This document shows, piece by piece, positions 27,893 through 39,900 of a stretch of 64,000 nt of DNA (positions are counted from its first letter, which is position 1; each line of letters opens with the position of its first letter). The stretch covers positions 248,001-312,000 of the forward strand of contig JADKJW010000031.1 in the NCBI GenBank assembly GCA_016720835.1, read 5' to 3'. The notes beneath the pieces were generated by a model. The model saw only the letters and a program-made list of their open reading frames with translations, made no database searches and had not been told where the DNA came from. The stretch is from Ignavibacteria bacterium (lineage in GTDB: Bacteria > Bacteroidota > Ignavibacteria > SZUA-365). A program made the translations under genes and the position numbers.

Positions 27893-28609
27893 ATGAACTC
27901 ACTCAACAGAATGGCACGGCGGGCAGGAGCACTGTACCTCCTGTTCCTGGTCGTGGGCCTTTTCGACATGTTCGGCTTTTCCGGTTTTCTGGTTCCCGGG
28001 GATGCCACCGCGACGGCACGCAATATCGTCGCTGCCGAGTGGACCTACCGCCTTGGAATTCTGACGGACCTTGTCACTCTGCTCGTTTTTATCTTCCTCG
28101 TTGTGAGCTTGTACAACTTGTTCAAGGACGTCGACACGTGGCACGCCATGCTCATGGTGCTGCTGGTCTCCGTTGGCGTCAGCATCGGATGTGTCAACAT
28201 CCTGAATAAAGTCGCACCTCTGATCCTCCTGCGCGGCGCCGTCTCCTCGTCGGTTTTCAGCAAACCTCAGCTGGACGCTCTGGCGATGGGCTTTCTCGAC
28301 CTCAACAACAGCGGCAATGACATCACGTCGGTATTCTGGGGTCTGTGGCTCTTTCCCTTCGGCGTTCTCGTCATCAAGTCGGGCTTCCTTCCGCGAGTCC
28401 TGGGCATGCTCCTGCTGCTCGCCGGCCTCGGTTATGTGACGAGCGGTGTTACATCCATCATATTGCCCGCGTACAGCCACATTGTTTCCAAGGTCGCCAT
28501 GCCGCTCCTCTTCGGAGAGTTCCCGATCATCTTCTGGCTGCTCATCAAGGGAGCAAAGGAGCCGCAATCGCACGTGCAGTCCTCCTCCGACAGCCGACTC
28601 CCCGCGTGA
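27893..28609 (+). CDS. DUF4386 family membrane protein
   Basis: This 238-residue inner-membrane protein of the DUF4386 family starts at the ATG of MNSLNRMARRAG, with GGAGG well spaced before it. The N-terminal ARRAGALYLLFLVVGLFDM is the family's first helix, and six hydrophobic segments are visible in total, including GILTDLVTLLVFIFLVVSLY and VFWGLWLFPFGVLVIKS. The function of the family is unknown. A second, diverged member is at 46916-47578. Confidence 0.85.
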   Translation: MNSLNRMARRAGALYLLFLVVGLFDMFGFSGFLVPGDATATARNIVAAEWTYRLGILTDLVTLLVFIFLVVSLYNLFKDVDTWHAMLMVLLVSVGVSIGCVNILNKVAPLILLRGAVSSSVFSKPQLDALAMGFLDLNNSGNDITSVFWGLWLFPFGVLVIKSGFLPRVLGMLLLLAGLGYVTSGVTSIILPAYSHIVSKVAMPLLFGEFPIIFWLLIKGAKEPQSHVQSSSDSRLPA

Positions 28610-28838
28610 CGTCGATGTCCCGCGCCTCGTTGCAGCGAACTCGATTCACTCGCCGTTGAACCGACGCGTTCCGGTATGCGGCGCGACCCGCGCTTTGCAT
28701 TTGCAGCCGCGACCCTGGGCGTACACCGGACACGTTTGTCCGGCACTGTATACTCCTTCGGGTACCGCGCCGGGGGAGACCGATGAAAGGCGGAGACGCC
28801 AGGCACTCCGCAGCAGCCGCACGGGCTCGAAATTCTTC

Positions 28839-28867
28839 TTGACATGCCGTTGAGCAAGGTGTAGATT
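28839..28867 (+). promoter_or_regulatory. Promoter of the TTGACA-N17-TAGATT type (aldo/keto reductase)
   Basis: TTGACA (28839-28844) and TAGATT (28862-28867) are separated by 17 bases, with the start codon 61 bases downstream. The space 28610-28838 before it holds no gene that I can support. Confidence 0.7.
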
Positions 28868-28928
28868 CCGCCCTTCGCTTTACAAGGAATCGAGAGAAGA
28901 AACCATTGATTACCAAAGGAACAACAGC

Positions 28929-29884
<956 letters not shown>

Positions 29885-30045
29885 AGGGTGAGTGCGGTTG
29901 TTCGGGGCATGACGGCGCGCCGATGAATGACGGAGAGGGCAACGTTGGGAACGCGAACGCGGTTTGGCCGGGCTGCCAAAGGAGGGCGGACTTCGGCGGA
30001 GCTGCGGAAGAGGAAAAACCTTTACGAGATCTTGCTCGACCTGAA

Positions 30046-30192
30046 CTATCGCGTGGGGAACACCGGATCGTGGCGAACGTGGAGCAACTCATGGCACTGG
30101 TGGACGAGTTGGAAGCGCAGCTCACCGCCTCCCGCAATGCCACCGCCAACCTCCTCTGCGCCCTCGTCGCCGAACTCACGGCCATGAATTGA
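30046..30192 (+). pseudogene. hsdS: Remnant of a type I restriction specificity subunit (HsdS C-terminus)
   Basis: The last 48 codons before the stop at 30192 read GEHRIVANVEQLMALVDELEAQL followed by ATANLLCALVAELTA. This matches the conserved C-terminal coiled coil and tail of HsdS proteins (pattern EQHRIVAKVEELMALCDELEAQL). No target-recognition domain precedes it; the preceding 150 bases are out of frame and unrecognisable, and no hsdR or hsdM is nearby. It is a decayed tail, lying at the left edge of the lower-GC island. Confidence 0.65.
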
Positions 30193-30779
30193 CCCAGGCC
30201 ACGCTGAGGTTTGGTCCCGAAACCTCAGGCGCGGAGATCGCGCGCATCAGTCCAAGCGCCGGATTGGAGCCCCTGAAATCGCACTGGGACGCGATTTTTC
30301 TTGACATTCCATGTATCGGTGAGTAGATTCCGCTATTCGATTATTCCAAGAACCTGGGGAGAAACCGTGACGAGTTTTTTCCGGACAAATGAACGAGTGA
30401 GGGCTGCGAGCGCGAGCGGCATGAGCTCCGAGCCAATTGCCATGACCGGACGGCAACGAACTGCCTACGCGTGCTCAAGAGCGGCTCTTCGGGTGATCGC
30501 AACCGGATAGACGGGCTTTGAAACAATACAAGGAGGGTATAGTATGCCGATCTGTACAAAATACCACGATAAAACTCGGACAGATAGCAAGCAATTGAAT
30601 ACGAAGGAATGAATACATCTCCGGCAAAGTATCTCAAGAAGTGTTATACTCACAGGAAATCAAAACTCCACATGATATGCAGATCAGTCTAACTATTGTT
30701 AGGCAGTGAGCACAAATCAGTTATCTCCGATGCGGGTGTATGGATTGCAGTTGAAATGAATTCGTAGGAGGCATTGCCC
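30193..30779. other. Intergenic region without a supportable gene
   Basis: This 587-base stretch between the hsdS remnant and the kinase contains one promoter-like element at 30301. Base composition drops from GC-rich on the left to AT-rich near 30500-30770. Short open frames are present but show no family likeness. AGGAGG precedes the kinase start. Confidence 0.6.
30301..30329 (+). promoter_or_regulatory. Orphan promoter of the TTGACA-N17-TAGATT type
   Basis: TTGACA (30301-30306) and TAGATT (30324-30329) have a 17-base spacer starting TTCCA and ending GTGAG, closely like the promoter at 27732. The nearest good gene is the kinase, about 450 bases away. The promoter may have lost its original gene or may drive a long leader. 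Confidence 0.55.
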
Positions 30780-31688
30780 ATGTCATCATTATCAGGTCAA
30801 ACGATCGATTCATACGAGCTTCTCGAAGTGCTCGGGAATGGCGGAATGGGGATCGTGTACAAGGCCAGGGATACTGTGCTCGATCGCGTTGTCGCGATCA
30901 AAATCATGGACGCCGAATTGGCAATCGACACCTGTTTCCAGCAACGCTTTCAGTCTGAGGCAAAGGCTCTTGCCCGACTGAAGAATCAACACATCGTCAG
31001 TATTTACACGATGCGGGAAACCGATGCAGGTTTCTGTATCGTGATGGAATATATCGAGGGTGTAACCCTCGAACAATACCTCCGGGCAGAAGGACGGGTG
31101 AGGTTCGACGTGGCGATGAGATTTTGCGGGCAGATGCTCGAAGCGTTGGAGCATGCGCATGGCGAAGGCATCATCCATCGCGACATCAAGCCGGCAAACG
31201 TCATGCTCGATTGCGACGGGAAGATAAAGATCACTGATTTCGGACTGGCAAAATTCCAAACACTCTCAGGCATGACACGCACCGGAAGTGCCATTGGTAC
31301 AATACAGTACATGTCGCCCGAACAGGTGAACGGTGAAACGGCCGACCAGCGTTCCGATATCTGGTCGATCGGCGTCCTGATGTACAAAATGCTCACAGGC
31401 AAGCTCCCGTTTCAACACGAATATTATGCCGCCATGGCGTACTCCATTACGAATGAGGATCCGGTGCACGTGCGAAGGCGTGCCCCTGATGTTCCCGATG
31501 CCCTTGCGCGTATTGTATCGAAATGTCTGGAAAAAAAGCCTAACAACCGGTATCAGAATGCTTCTGAGATGCATCGGGATGTCAGGGCACTCATGCAAAA
31601 CGAGGCGGCGGCGCAGCCCGGCATAGGCCGTCTCCCGGGTGATCGGTGGCGCACGTTATTGCATTCGAAACAAAAAATATATTCATGA
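30780..31688 (+). CDS. Hanks-type serine/threonine protein kinase
   Basis: This 302-residue eukaryotic-like kinase domain has all key elements: glycine loop LGNGGMG (18-24), catalytic lysine in VVAIK (residue 41), HRDIKPAN (133-140), DFG (153-155) and MSPEQ in place of APE. It should phosphorylate Ser/Thr on partner proteins from the cytoplasmic face. The frame ends at a basic stretch (HSKQK) next to a six-base A run (31672-31677). One added A would continue directly into a transmembrane helix and the PEGA-DUF4384 region of the overlapping gene, making one receptor-type kinase. It starts at an ATG with AGGAGG upstream. It is the first gene of the kinase/adhesin/caspase cluster, and its base composition is lower in GC than the flanks. 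Confidence 0.93.
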   Translation: MSSLSGQTIDSYELLEVLGNGGMGIVYKARDTVLDRVVAIKIMDAELAIDTCFQQRFQSEAKALARLKNQHIVSIYTMRETDAGFCIVMEYIEGVTLEQYLRAEGRVRFDVAMRFCGQMLEALEHAHGEGIIHRDIKPANVMLDCDGKIKITDFGLAKFQTLSGMTRTGSAIGTIQYMSPEQVNGETADQRSDIWSIGVLMYKMLTGKLPFQHEYYAAMAYSITNEDPVHVRRRAPDVPDALARIVSKCLEKKPNNRYQNASEMHRDVRALMQNEAAAQPGIGRLPGDRWRTLLHSKQKIYS

Positions 31689-32518
31689 TTCTCGTGGCAT
31701 GCGCCTTGAGTATCACGGGATATATTTTCCTTCCTTCCCACTCACGACCGCTGGCTACGATCACGGTGGAAAGCGAGCCAGGAGCGGCTTTGGTGATGAT
31801 AGGAAACAAAGAGATCGGTCGCACGCCGATCCACCGATATGAAATAGGGGCGGGACAGCAGCGGCTGCTCGTCGTACATGCGGGATTTACGACGCTCGAT
31901 ACGGTCCTGGACGCACAAGCCGGCGCGTCCCTGAATGTGCGACTCAAACTCCGGGAACAACAACCGTCTGATGCAGAAACCGGTACTACTGCTGCAGACG
32001 GGCCGATGCAGCGTGAAGGCCTGGAAGCGAAGACGGACAAAGGGAGCGGTTTCATCGGGACGAAATCGAATATCGACACCAATGCATTACTCATCGACCT
32101 GAAAACAAACAAAGGAAGGACTAATCTCGTATTCTATGACGGGGAAACCCTGAAGGCGTCTCTGAGAGCAAATCGCGACTGCTATATCGATGTCATGTAT
32201 CGATTCGCCAACGGCAAATGCGCGCTTCTGGCGAAAAATAAATTTCTGCATAAATCGAATGAGTACAGTGGTATTCTTCCGAAACGGTTCATTGTTGATA
32301 CGCCCTATGGCAAGGAGTCGATACGAGTGATAGCCAGCACAAAAATGCTACCACAACGCAATACGATTCCGAAAGGCAAGTTTGCATTGATACCTTCGGG
32401 GGATGAGAACGGCACCATTCCCATGCGCGGACTCCGCTATTCGGAGGCGGGAGTCGTGAAAACGGAAAAGGAACTTGTGGTAGAGACGCGTGCGGCAAAA
32501 AAAGGAGAGTTTCCATAG
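31646..32518 (+). CDS. Membrane-anchored PEGA-DUF4384 protein (probable C-terminal half of the kinase)
   Basis: This frame overlaps the kinase by 43 bases. It begins with a transmembrane helix (IFMILVACALSITGYIFLP). A PEGA domain follows (about 35-105: ATITVESEPGAALVMIGNKEIGRTPI), then a linker and a DUF4384 domain (about 150-270: LVFYDGETLKASLRANRDCY, then KFLHKSNEYSGILP, then ESIRVIASTKM). In known proteins PEGA and DUF4384 lie outside the membrane; DUF4384 is often joined to caspase-like peptidases, and here a caspase gene ends the same cluster. The GTG start at 31646 has no convincing ribosome site. Fusion with the kinase through a one-base correction in the A run is the simpler reading. 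Confidence 0.75.
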   Translation: MAHVIAFETKNIFMILVACALSITGYIFLPSHSRPLATITVESEPGAALVMIGNKEIGRTPIHRYEIGAGQQRLLVVHAGFTTLDTVLDAQAGASLNVRLKLREQQPSDAETGTTAADGPMQREGLEAKTDKGSGFIGTKSNIDTNALLIDLKTNKGRTNLVFYDGETLKASLRANRDCYIDVMYRFANGKCALLAKNKFLHKSNEYSGILPKRFIVDTPYGKESIRVIASTKMLPQRNTIPKGKFALIPSGDENGTIPMRGLRYSEAGVVKTEKELVVETRAAKKGEFP

Positions 32519-32671
32519 GAACATGGAGCAATTAGACGTGAAAGGAATTCGAGTCTGCGCATGACGATCCGACGCCTTCCGTTGGAGAAATCTCTTTCAC
32601 AGCATGATCGTTTCCATGCATCAGCTTTCGCTCTAGAGAGGACATATTCACTCTGTCTCGGAGTTGTGTTT

Positions 32672-33956
32672 ATGAGAAGTCTGTTCCGTCTGACAATCAC
32701 TTGCCTGTCATTTCTCTGCGTTCATTCTTCCGCATCAAAACTTCCTCCACTCCCGGAACAGAACATTCGCGCGTTCCACCTCGATGGTGGAGCGGCGGAC
32801 ACTGCCGTTCAGGGTACCATACTCTGTTCGTCGCATGCCGTACGATGCTTCGAAGGTACCGACCGCCACCGCCGGGAGCTTGCTCAACGGTTCCGGTATT
32901 CGCTTCCAGAGGAATGACGGACAGATCATCGGCACGGACGGGAAAGCACAACCCGATGTGCTGTTCAGCGCAAGCGTGCCTGGGGCCTCCTTGTTCTTAC
33001 GAAAGAACGGAATCAGCACCGTATTCGCTCGTCGCGAGAAATACGAGTATGCAGTGAACGTTCCTCGGGAGTTCCGGCCTGAGCGCATAGGCAATCGGCT
33101 CCCGCGTACCGATATGTGCAAGATGGAAATGACTCTCGTTGGATGCAATCCCTCTGCGCGCATCAGAATGGATGACGAATTGGAGGGCGTCTCCAATTAT
33201 TATCTGGCTCATTGCCCGAACGGCATTCTGGGTGTGAAAGACTATGGCACGGTCGTGTATGAAAACATCTATGACCGTATCGATCTCAAGCTTCTTTCGG
33301 TGAATGGAACATTGAAATATGAATTCTATGTGCATCCGGGTGGCAGGGTGAGCGACATACGGATGAAGTACGATAATGCGACGAAACTGCGACTGAAGGA
33401 GGATGGAATTCTTTCGATTTCGACGCGACTGGGAAAAGCCGAGGAAGCTTCGCCGGTATCCTTTACTGGTGAAGAGAAGGATACGGTAGCTTCGCGCTTC
33501 GTTCTGAGAGCTAACACAATATCCTTTTCCATCGATGCATACGATACAAACGAAACACTCGTGATCGATCCGTGGGCAACGTATTATGGAGGCACGGGTG
33601 ATGATGATGGCGAGAATATTGCCGTGGATGGGAGTGGGAACATATTCGTATCAGGTTCCACGACAAGCAACAATTTCCCGATAAGCAGCAGCCCGTTTCA
33701 AGGAAGCAACGCCGGCGATTATGATGCCTTTGTCGTGAAGTTCGATGGAAACGGTGTGTATTTCTTTCGGGAAGCACGAGAAGCGCCAACTTTCCCGTGT
33801 TCAACGCTTTTCAAGGAACCTATAGCGGTGGTGGCTTCCCCGACGCGTACCTCGTTAAATTTGATAACAACGGTCTTCGTTCGTGGGCAACATATTATGG
33901 AGGCATGTTCGAGGACGTCTGTTACGATATCGCAACGGACGCAAGTGGGAATGTGA
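32672..33956 (+). CDS. N-terminal part of the giant SBBP-repeat surface protein (frameshifted)
   Basis: The start is ATG 32672 with a signal peptide (RSLFRLTITCLSFLCVHSSA). After about 40 codons the reading moves to another frame (in use from about 32790), which encodes the region found before SBBP propellers (GIRFQRNDGQIIG, then KNGISTVFARREKYEY, then IYDRIDLKLLSVNGTLKYEF). The first SBBP blade follows (PWATYYGGTGDDDGENIAVDG). At about 33750 a second break joins a KFDGNG motif directly to the end of the next blade (FLSGSTRSANFPVF in the frame of the downstream part). About 30 residues of a repeat are missing there, so this break is a real or assembly-made deletion between similar repeats. 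It is one gene with 33797-39910. Confidence 0.7.
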
Positions 33957-36900
33957 TTATGACAGGATGGACGGAAAGTTCAAACAATATATCGTCTGGA
34001 TCTTCGGTTCAGCAGCAATATAATGCCGGCCATCTTGATGCCTTTGTCGCGAAATTCGACGGTTCAGGCAATCGCGTTTGGGCGACGTATTGTGGTGGCA
34101 GCAGTAATGATGAACCATGGAGTGTATGTACTGATGTAAATGAAAATATTATTATTTCCGGGTGGACAGAAGGGGGATTCCCTGTATATAGTGCCTCTCA
34201 ATCTGTTTTCGGTGGTGGATCGGGTGACGGGTTTGTTGTCAAATATAATTCGGCTGGGAATCGCGTCTGGGCATCGTATTTCGGAGGTGATGGCGACGAT
34301 TCGGGCGGAGGTGTTGCCACGGATGGAAGCGGTAATATCTTCATGACCGGATGGTCGAAGAGTACAAATATCTCCACACCGAATGCATCTCAACAATACA
34401 ATGCCGGTAACGTTGACGCATTCGTCGCAAAATTTAATGGTAGCGGCACTCGTCAGTGGTCGACCTATTGCGGAGGCGGCGCTGAAGAAAGCGGTCAAGA
34501 CATTGCCGTTGATGGCAATGGCGATCTCGCCGTTTCCGGCTCTACTGCAAGCAATGACTTCCCGACCAAACTCCCATATCAGGCCTCGAACGCGGGTGGG
34601 TACGATGCCTTTGTCGTGAAATACGGTAGCAATGGAAACAAGATATGGGGGACGTATTACGGCGGTGGTGGATCGGACAAAGGTTCCGCAATCGCGGTAA
34701 GCGCGAATGAAGAATTCCTGTTTACAGGATATACCACAAGTACGGATTTTCCGACATCACCCTATTTCTTTCAGCAATCCTATGGAGGAGGAGCGAGTGA
34801 TGCGTTCGTCGTACGATTCTCCTGCAGCCAGCCCTCCATCACAACGCATCCATCAAATCAAACCGTCTGCGCAAATTCGTCCGCGACGTTCAACGCATCG
34901 TCCTCTGGAACGCAAACGGTGTATATCCAATGGCAGGTTTCAACAAATGGAGGGAGCACCTGGGATAGTTTGCCTGGAAAGACAAACACGATTCTCACTA
35001 TTCCCGCTTCGAGCGGGATGAATGGAAATACATACCGAGCGCTGTTTACAAATTGGTGCGGGAGCGTAAGCACCAATCCTGCAACTCTTACGGTCAGCAC
35101 GGTTGCCGCTTTGGCTGGAAGCGACACGTCAATATGCGCGGGAGCGTCCGCAACGATCGGCAGGCCGGCTTCAGGAGGAGTAGCGCCATATACATATTCC
35201 TGGAATCCGGCTACCGGGCTCGCTCATCCGGACAGCGCAATGACCGTTGCAACCCCATCCGCAACAACACCGTACATCGTCTCCGTATCGGACGTCAACG
35301 GTTGTCTCGGGAAGGATACGGTGCTTGTCACAGTGAATCCCCTCCCTCCGGCAGCACTGTCGGCGTTGGACAGTTCGTTTTGTGCTGGAGGAAATGTCAC
35401 ACTCAGTGTGAATCCGGGTGCAGGCCTCACCTATCAGTGGCGAAGAGATGGAATGCCCATCCCAGGGGCGAACGGTATGAACTACGCCGCTGAAGAATCT
35501 GGAATGTACAGAGTTGTCGTGACGAATACTCTGTCATGCAGTGACTCGTCGAGAAGCATCAAGATCACCAGGAAGCCAATGCCTCCCGCGGATATTTCGG
35601 CGATGGACAGTTCATTATGCCCTGGAGGAAATGTCCTACTCAGTGCGAATTCCGGATCGGGCCTTTCCTATCAGTGGCGCAAAAATGGAATACCGATCCC
35701 AGGAGCTACCGGCCTGAAATACACCGCCGTGCAAGGCGGTATGTACAAGGTCGTCGTGACGAATTCGTCCTTATGCAGCGACTCATCGAGAGGCATCCTT
35801 GTTACAGCCTACACTGCTCCCATTGCAAATGCCGGCACGGATGGCGCGATTTGCAAAGGAGATTCCATTCAGATCGGTAATACGGCCGTTGGCGGCGCGT
35901 CACCCTATGGCTATGTATGGACCCCTTCCACTGGATTACGATCGGCGGCCGGTCAGACCACGAAGGCCAGCCCCGACACAACAACGGTATACATCGTTAC
36001 GGTGACCGACGCGCACGGCTGCATCGGCAGGGATACGGTCATTATCGCAGTCAATCCGTTACCGAGCGCTCTTCTCAACGTAAACGATTCTGTACTACAT
36101 CCAGGTGACACGGCCACTTTTACGGCAAGTACAGGCGCAGGATACATCTACCGCTGGAAAAAGAATGGATTCACGATTCCAGGCGCCGTGGGATCCCGAT
36201 ACTCCACAACGACGACCGGAGCGTATCAGGTGGTCGTTACGAATCCAGGCGGATGCAAGGATTCTTCTTCCATCATCACGATTACCGACAAACCATCAGT
36301 CGGTTCTCCGAAAATTCAATCGTCGGCGCAAACGGAAACGACAGCCGATCGCCCGTATACATACACTGCCATTGCGACCGGGACACCCACCCCTCGCTAT
36401 TTTCTGATCACACCGAAAGCCGGAATGAAAATGGATTCTCTCTCCGGCGTTCTTACCTGGATTCCGTCCCGGAGCCAGCGAGGGGATCAATCCATCACAA
36501 TACGCGCGATCAACGAAGCAGGACAAGACGAGCAAACATTCAAGGTCTACGTCAATGTAACGCCACGCATTACCAGCTCACCCAATGTTTCGGCCGCTGT
36601 TGGAGCACTGTACAGCTACCGTGTGTCGGCGGATGCTGACCCTCTTGCGACCTTCGCCCTCTCTCAGTTCGAGCCGGGGATGTCAATCGATACGGCTAGC
36701 GGTCTCCTCCGCTGGACGCCTTCATCCGAAGGCATTGTTGCAGTGGTTGTTCGAGCGTCGAACAAGGTCGGAGATACCATACAGTCCTTTTCCATTACCG
36801 TTTCGAAAAATGCCAGCAAACCCACCGCATTTACTTTGAGTCCTTCAACGGAAGCCCTCGCGGATTCCTTGTACACCTACGATGCTCATGCGGATGGAAC

Positions 36901-39900
36901 TCCTACGCCGACGTACTCTCTTGTGGTATCGCCGTCCGGGATGAGCATAGAACCAAGTTCCGGCCTTGTTCAATGGACGCCCCAACGGAGTCAGAGGGAC
37001 AGCAACGCCGTCACCGTCAAGGCCGAAAACACGGCCGGCTACATAGTGAAGTCGTTTTCCATATACGTTCGTACCAAACCGCTCATCACGAGCATGCCGG
37101 CTAAGACGGCGAAGGTAGCCGAACAATACCGATACGTCGTCGTTGCAGACGCGGTACCCACGGCTCGCTTCGCGCTTTCGCAGTCTCCGCCCTGGATGAA
37201 TATCGATCAAATCAGCGGAGAGATCACGGGTACTCCAAGCATCGAGGGGGTCTTTGATGTCAGCGTTCACGCATCGAACAGCGTCGGGGATACTGTCCAA
37301 TCGTTTCAGATCACCGTTTTACGGAGTCCGAACTTCACATCCTCCCCGCCGGTGGAAGCCATAGCAGAAAAAGGGTATTCCTATACTGCCGTCGCAAGCG
37401 GCTCACCGCCGCCGGTATTATCATTGGTAAATCCGATCGCCGGAATGAGCATCGATTCGATCAGCGGCCGGATGGACTGGACTCCTCGACGCGAGCAGCG
37501 CGGCGACAACCCCGTGACGATACTGGCCACGAATGCCGCGGGAAGCGCCGATCAAACATTCAAGATTCACGTCAGCGTATCACCCCGGATGACAAGCACG
37601 CCGGTTACCACGGCGAATGTCGGTACTCTGTACAAGTATCAGGTGAGCGCTGACGCGGAACCGGCTGTGAGATTCTCATTATCTAAGGCGCCGGCCTGGT
37701 TGACCGTCGATACAACGGTCGGTCTGATAAGCGGGACGCCCTCGGCTGAAGGTGAGGTGGATGTTACTGTTGATGCCAGGAATACCGTCGGTGACGCACA
37801 GCAATCATTTACGATCGTCGTCGCCGGGACAGCAGCCACACCGGTATTTACGTCGACACCGGCGACGCAGGCGGTAGCGGGTCGGTCGTATTCATATACC
37901 GCGATTGCATCCGGGGCCCCCTCGCCGAAATATGGTCTTACAATCTTCCCAACCGGAATGACCATCGATTCGATAGCCGGAGTGCTGACCTGGATCCCTG
38001 ATCGAACGCAGCGCGGACCGCATGCGGTGACCATACGCGCATACAACGCCGCGGGAAGCAAGGACCAATCTTTTACGATCCATGTAAGTGCCGCACCGGA
38101 AATACGCAGCAGCGCGGTCCTGGTTGGCAACGCCGGCGAACCCTATCGCTATCAAGTCATTGCGGATGCAGAACCCAAGCCATCATATTCCCTGACGACT
38201 GCTCCACCGGGAATGGTGGTGGATACCACATCAGGAATGATTTCCTGGACGCCCACGACCGGCCAGGTGGGCTCGCATAATGTAACCGCCGCGGCATCCA
38301 ATCCTGCCGGAAGCACCCAACAGAGCTTTATGGTGGCGGTCGGAAGACCCCGTCCGACACCGCAATCGCCTCCAAACAATGTTCAAATTGAACAGCGATT
38401 TCCGGTTCCTCTTTCATGGAATGCCCCTCCGGGAGGAGCAGACAGCTATCGTCTTACCGTCTCTTTGAACAGCACGTTCAAACATATCATCGTGGATACG
38501 GTCGTTCCCCGGACGACGATGAACGTGTCCGGATTGGCCTTGAATTCGGTGTATTTCTGGCGCGTTGAAGCGACAGTGCAGAGTGTGTCATCCAGCCCGA
38601 GTGAATGGTCTGCATTCAGAACCGCCTCCGACACGACCTTCACCGACGTGACGGTAGCGAACTATCCTGCTCAACCGCGGACGCTGGACTATCGTCTTGT
38701 GAGCTTCCCTGGGAAAGGCGATTACGCAGTCAAGGACCTGCTCCCCGGATCGCAAATGAGCGATTGGAGAATCTGGAATGAAACGGGGACAGGAACATCA
38801 TTAATGGAACTTGGTCCGGATCAGATGCTCTCTCCCGGGATCGGATATTGGCTGATTCGCAAGGATCCGCAGCGATTCACAAAGACGGTGGCCATACCGG
38901 CCATTGATTCGCTCGATGGAGGGTACATTGTTCGCCTGCATTCAGGATGGAATATCATCGGGAATCCCGGAAGTCGAAACATCGATGTCGCCTCGATTCT
39001 CCCCCGCGGGACTGGAGATTATTCCTCATGGAATTCCGGGTATGTCTCATCGGCCACACTGGAACCGTTCCAGGGATATTATTACTTGAACGAACCGCAG
39101 GTCCCGTCGCTCCATCTGCCGTATCCGTTTGCGGGAACAGTGTCGTTGTCAAAACGAACGATGGACGCGTCGGCTGTCTGGCAGATGCGAATCTCGTTGC
39201 GTGACGACGGTCTCGAAGACGCGGAGAACTTCATCGGCATATCCGCCGCTGCGAATGACGGAATGGACGCCATGGATAAGCACAAACCGCCATTCTTCAT
39301 GGATAATGCGATGCTCGTATTCGAGAGGAAGGAGTGGGCGACGCAGCACCCGTATTTCCGGACGGATTACCGGCGTGACGTGTACGATGGGCAAGTATGG
39401 CCATTCACCGTACGGAATCCACATCTGGCGTCTATGAATCTCTATTTCGACTTGCAGGGGACAATCCCACCCCAATACACCGCCGTGCTGATAAATCCGA
39501 ATACGAATGAGGTCATACCATTGCGGCAACACACCGAATACTCCTGTATTCCGGCCGGAGAAATGACGCAGTTGAGTGTGATCGTAGGAACGAGGACGTT
39601 CATCGAAAACATCACCGGCGGATTTCGTCCTCTGGAGACGCGTTTAGGACAGAATTACCCGAACCCGCTGATTGATTTTGCTGATATCCCTTTCAGCGTG
39701 GATCGACCGGCGCAGGTCCGGCTCGAGATCTATTCCTCGCTTGGGACGCGTATCGCGGTATTGATCGACGAGTATCTCACCGCCGGCAGATACACGCGTC
39801 CCGTTTCCGGTGCTCTGCTGCGCGTCACCCAGGGCTCGCAGAGTCTGTTCTATCGTCTGATTGTAGACGGAAAGACGGTTGAAACCAAAAAAATGATGGT

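Noticed and set aside
30301..30510. A 69-codon frame downstream of the orphan promoter
   Set aside because: It begins within the promoter spacer region, has no ribosome site and no recognisable pattern.
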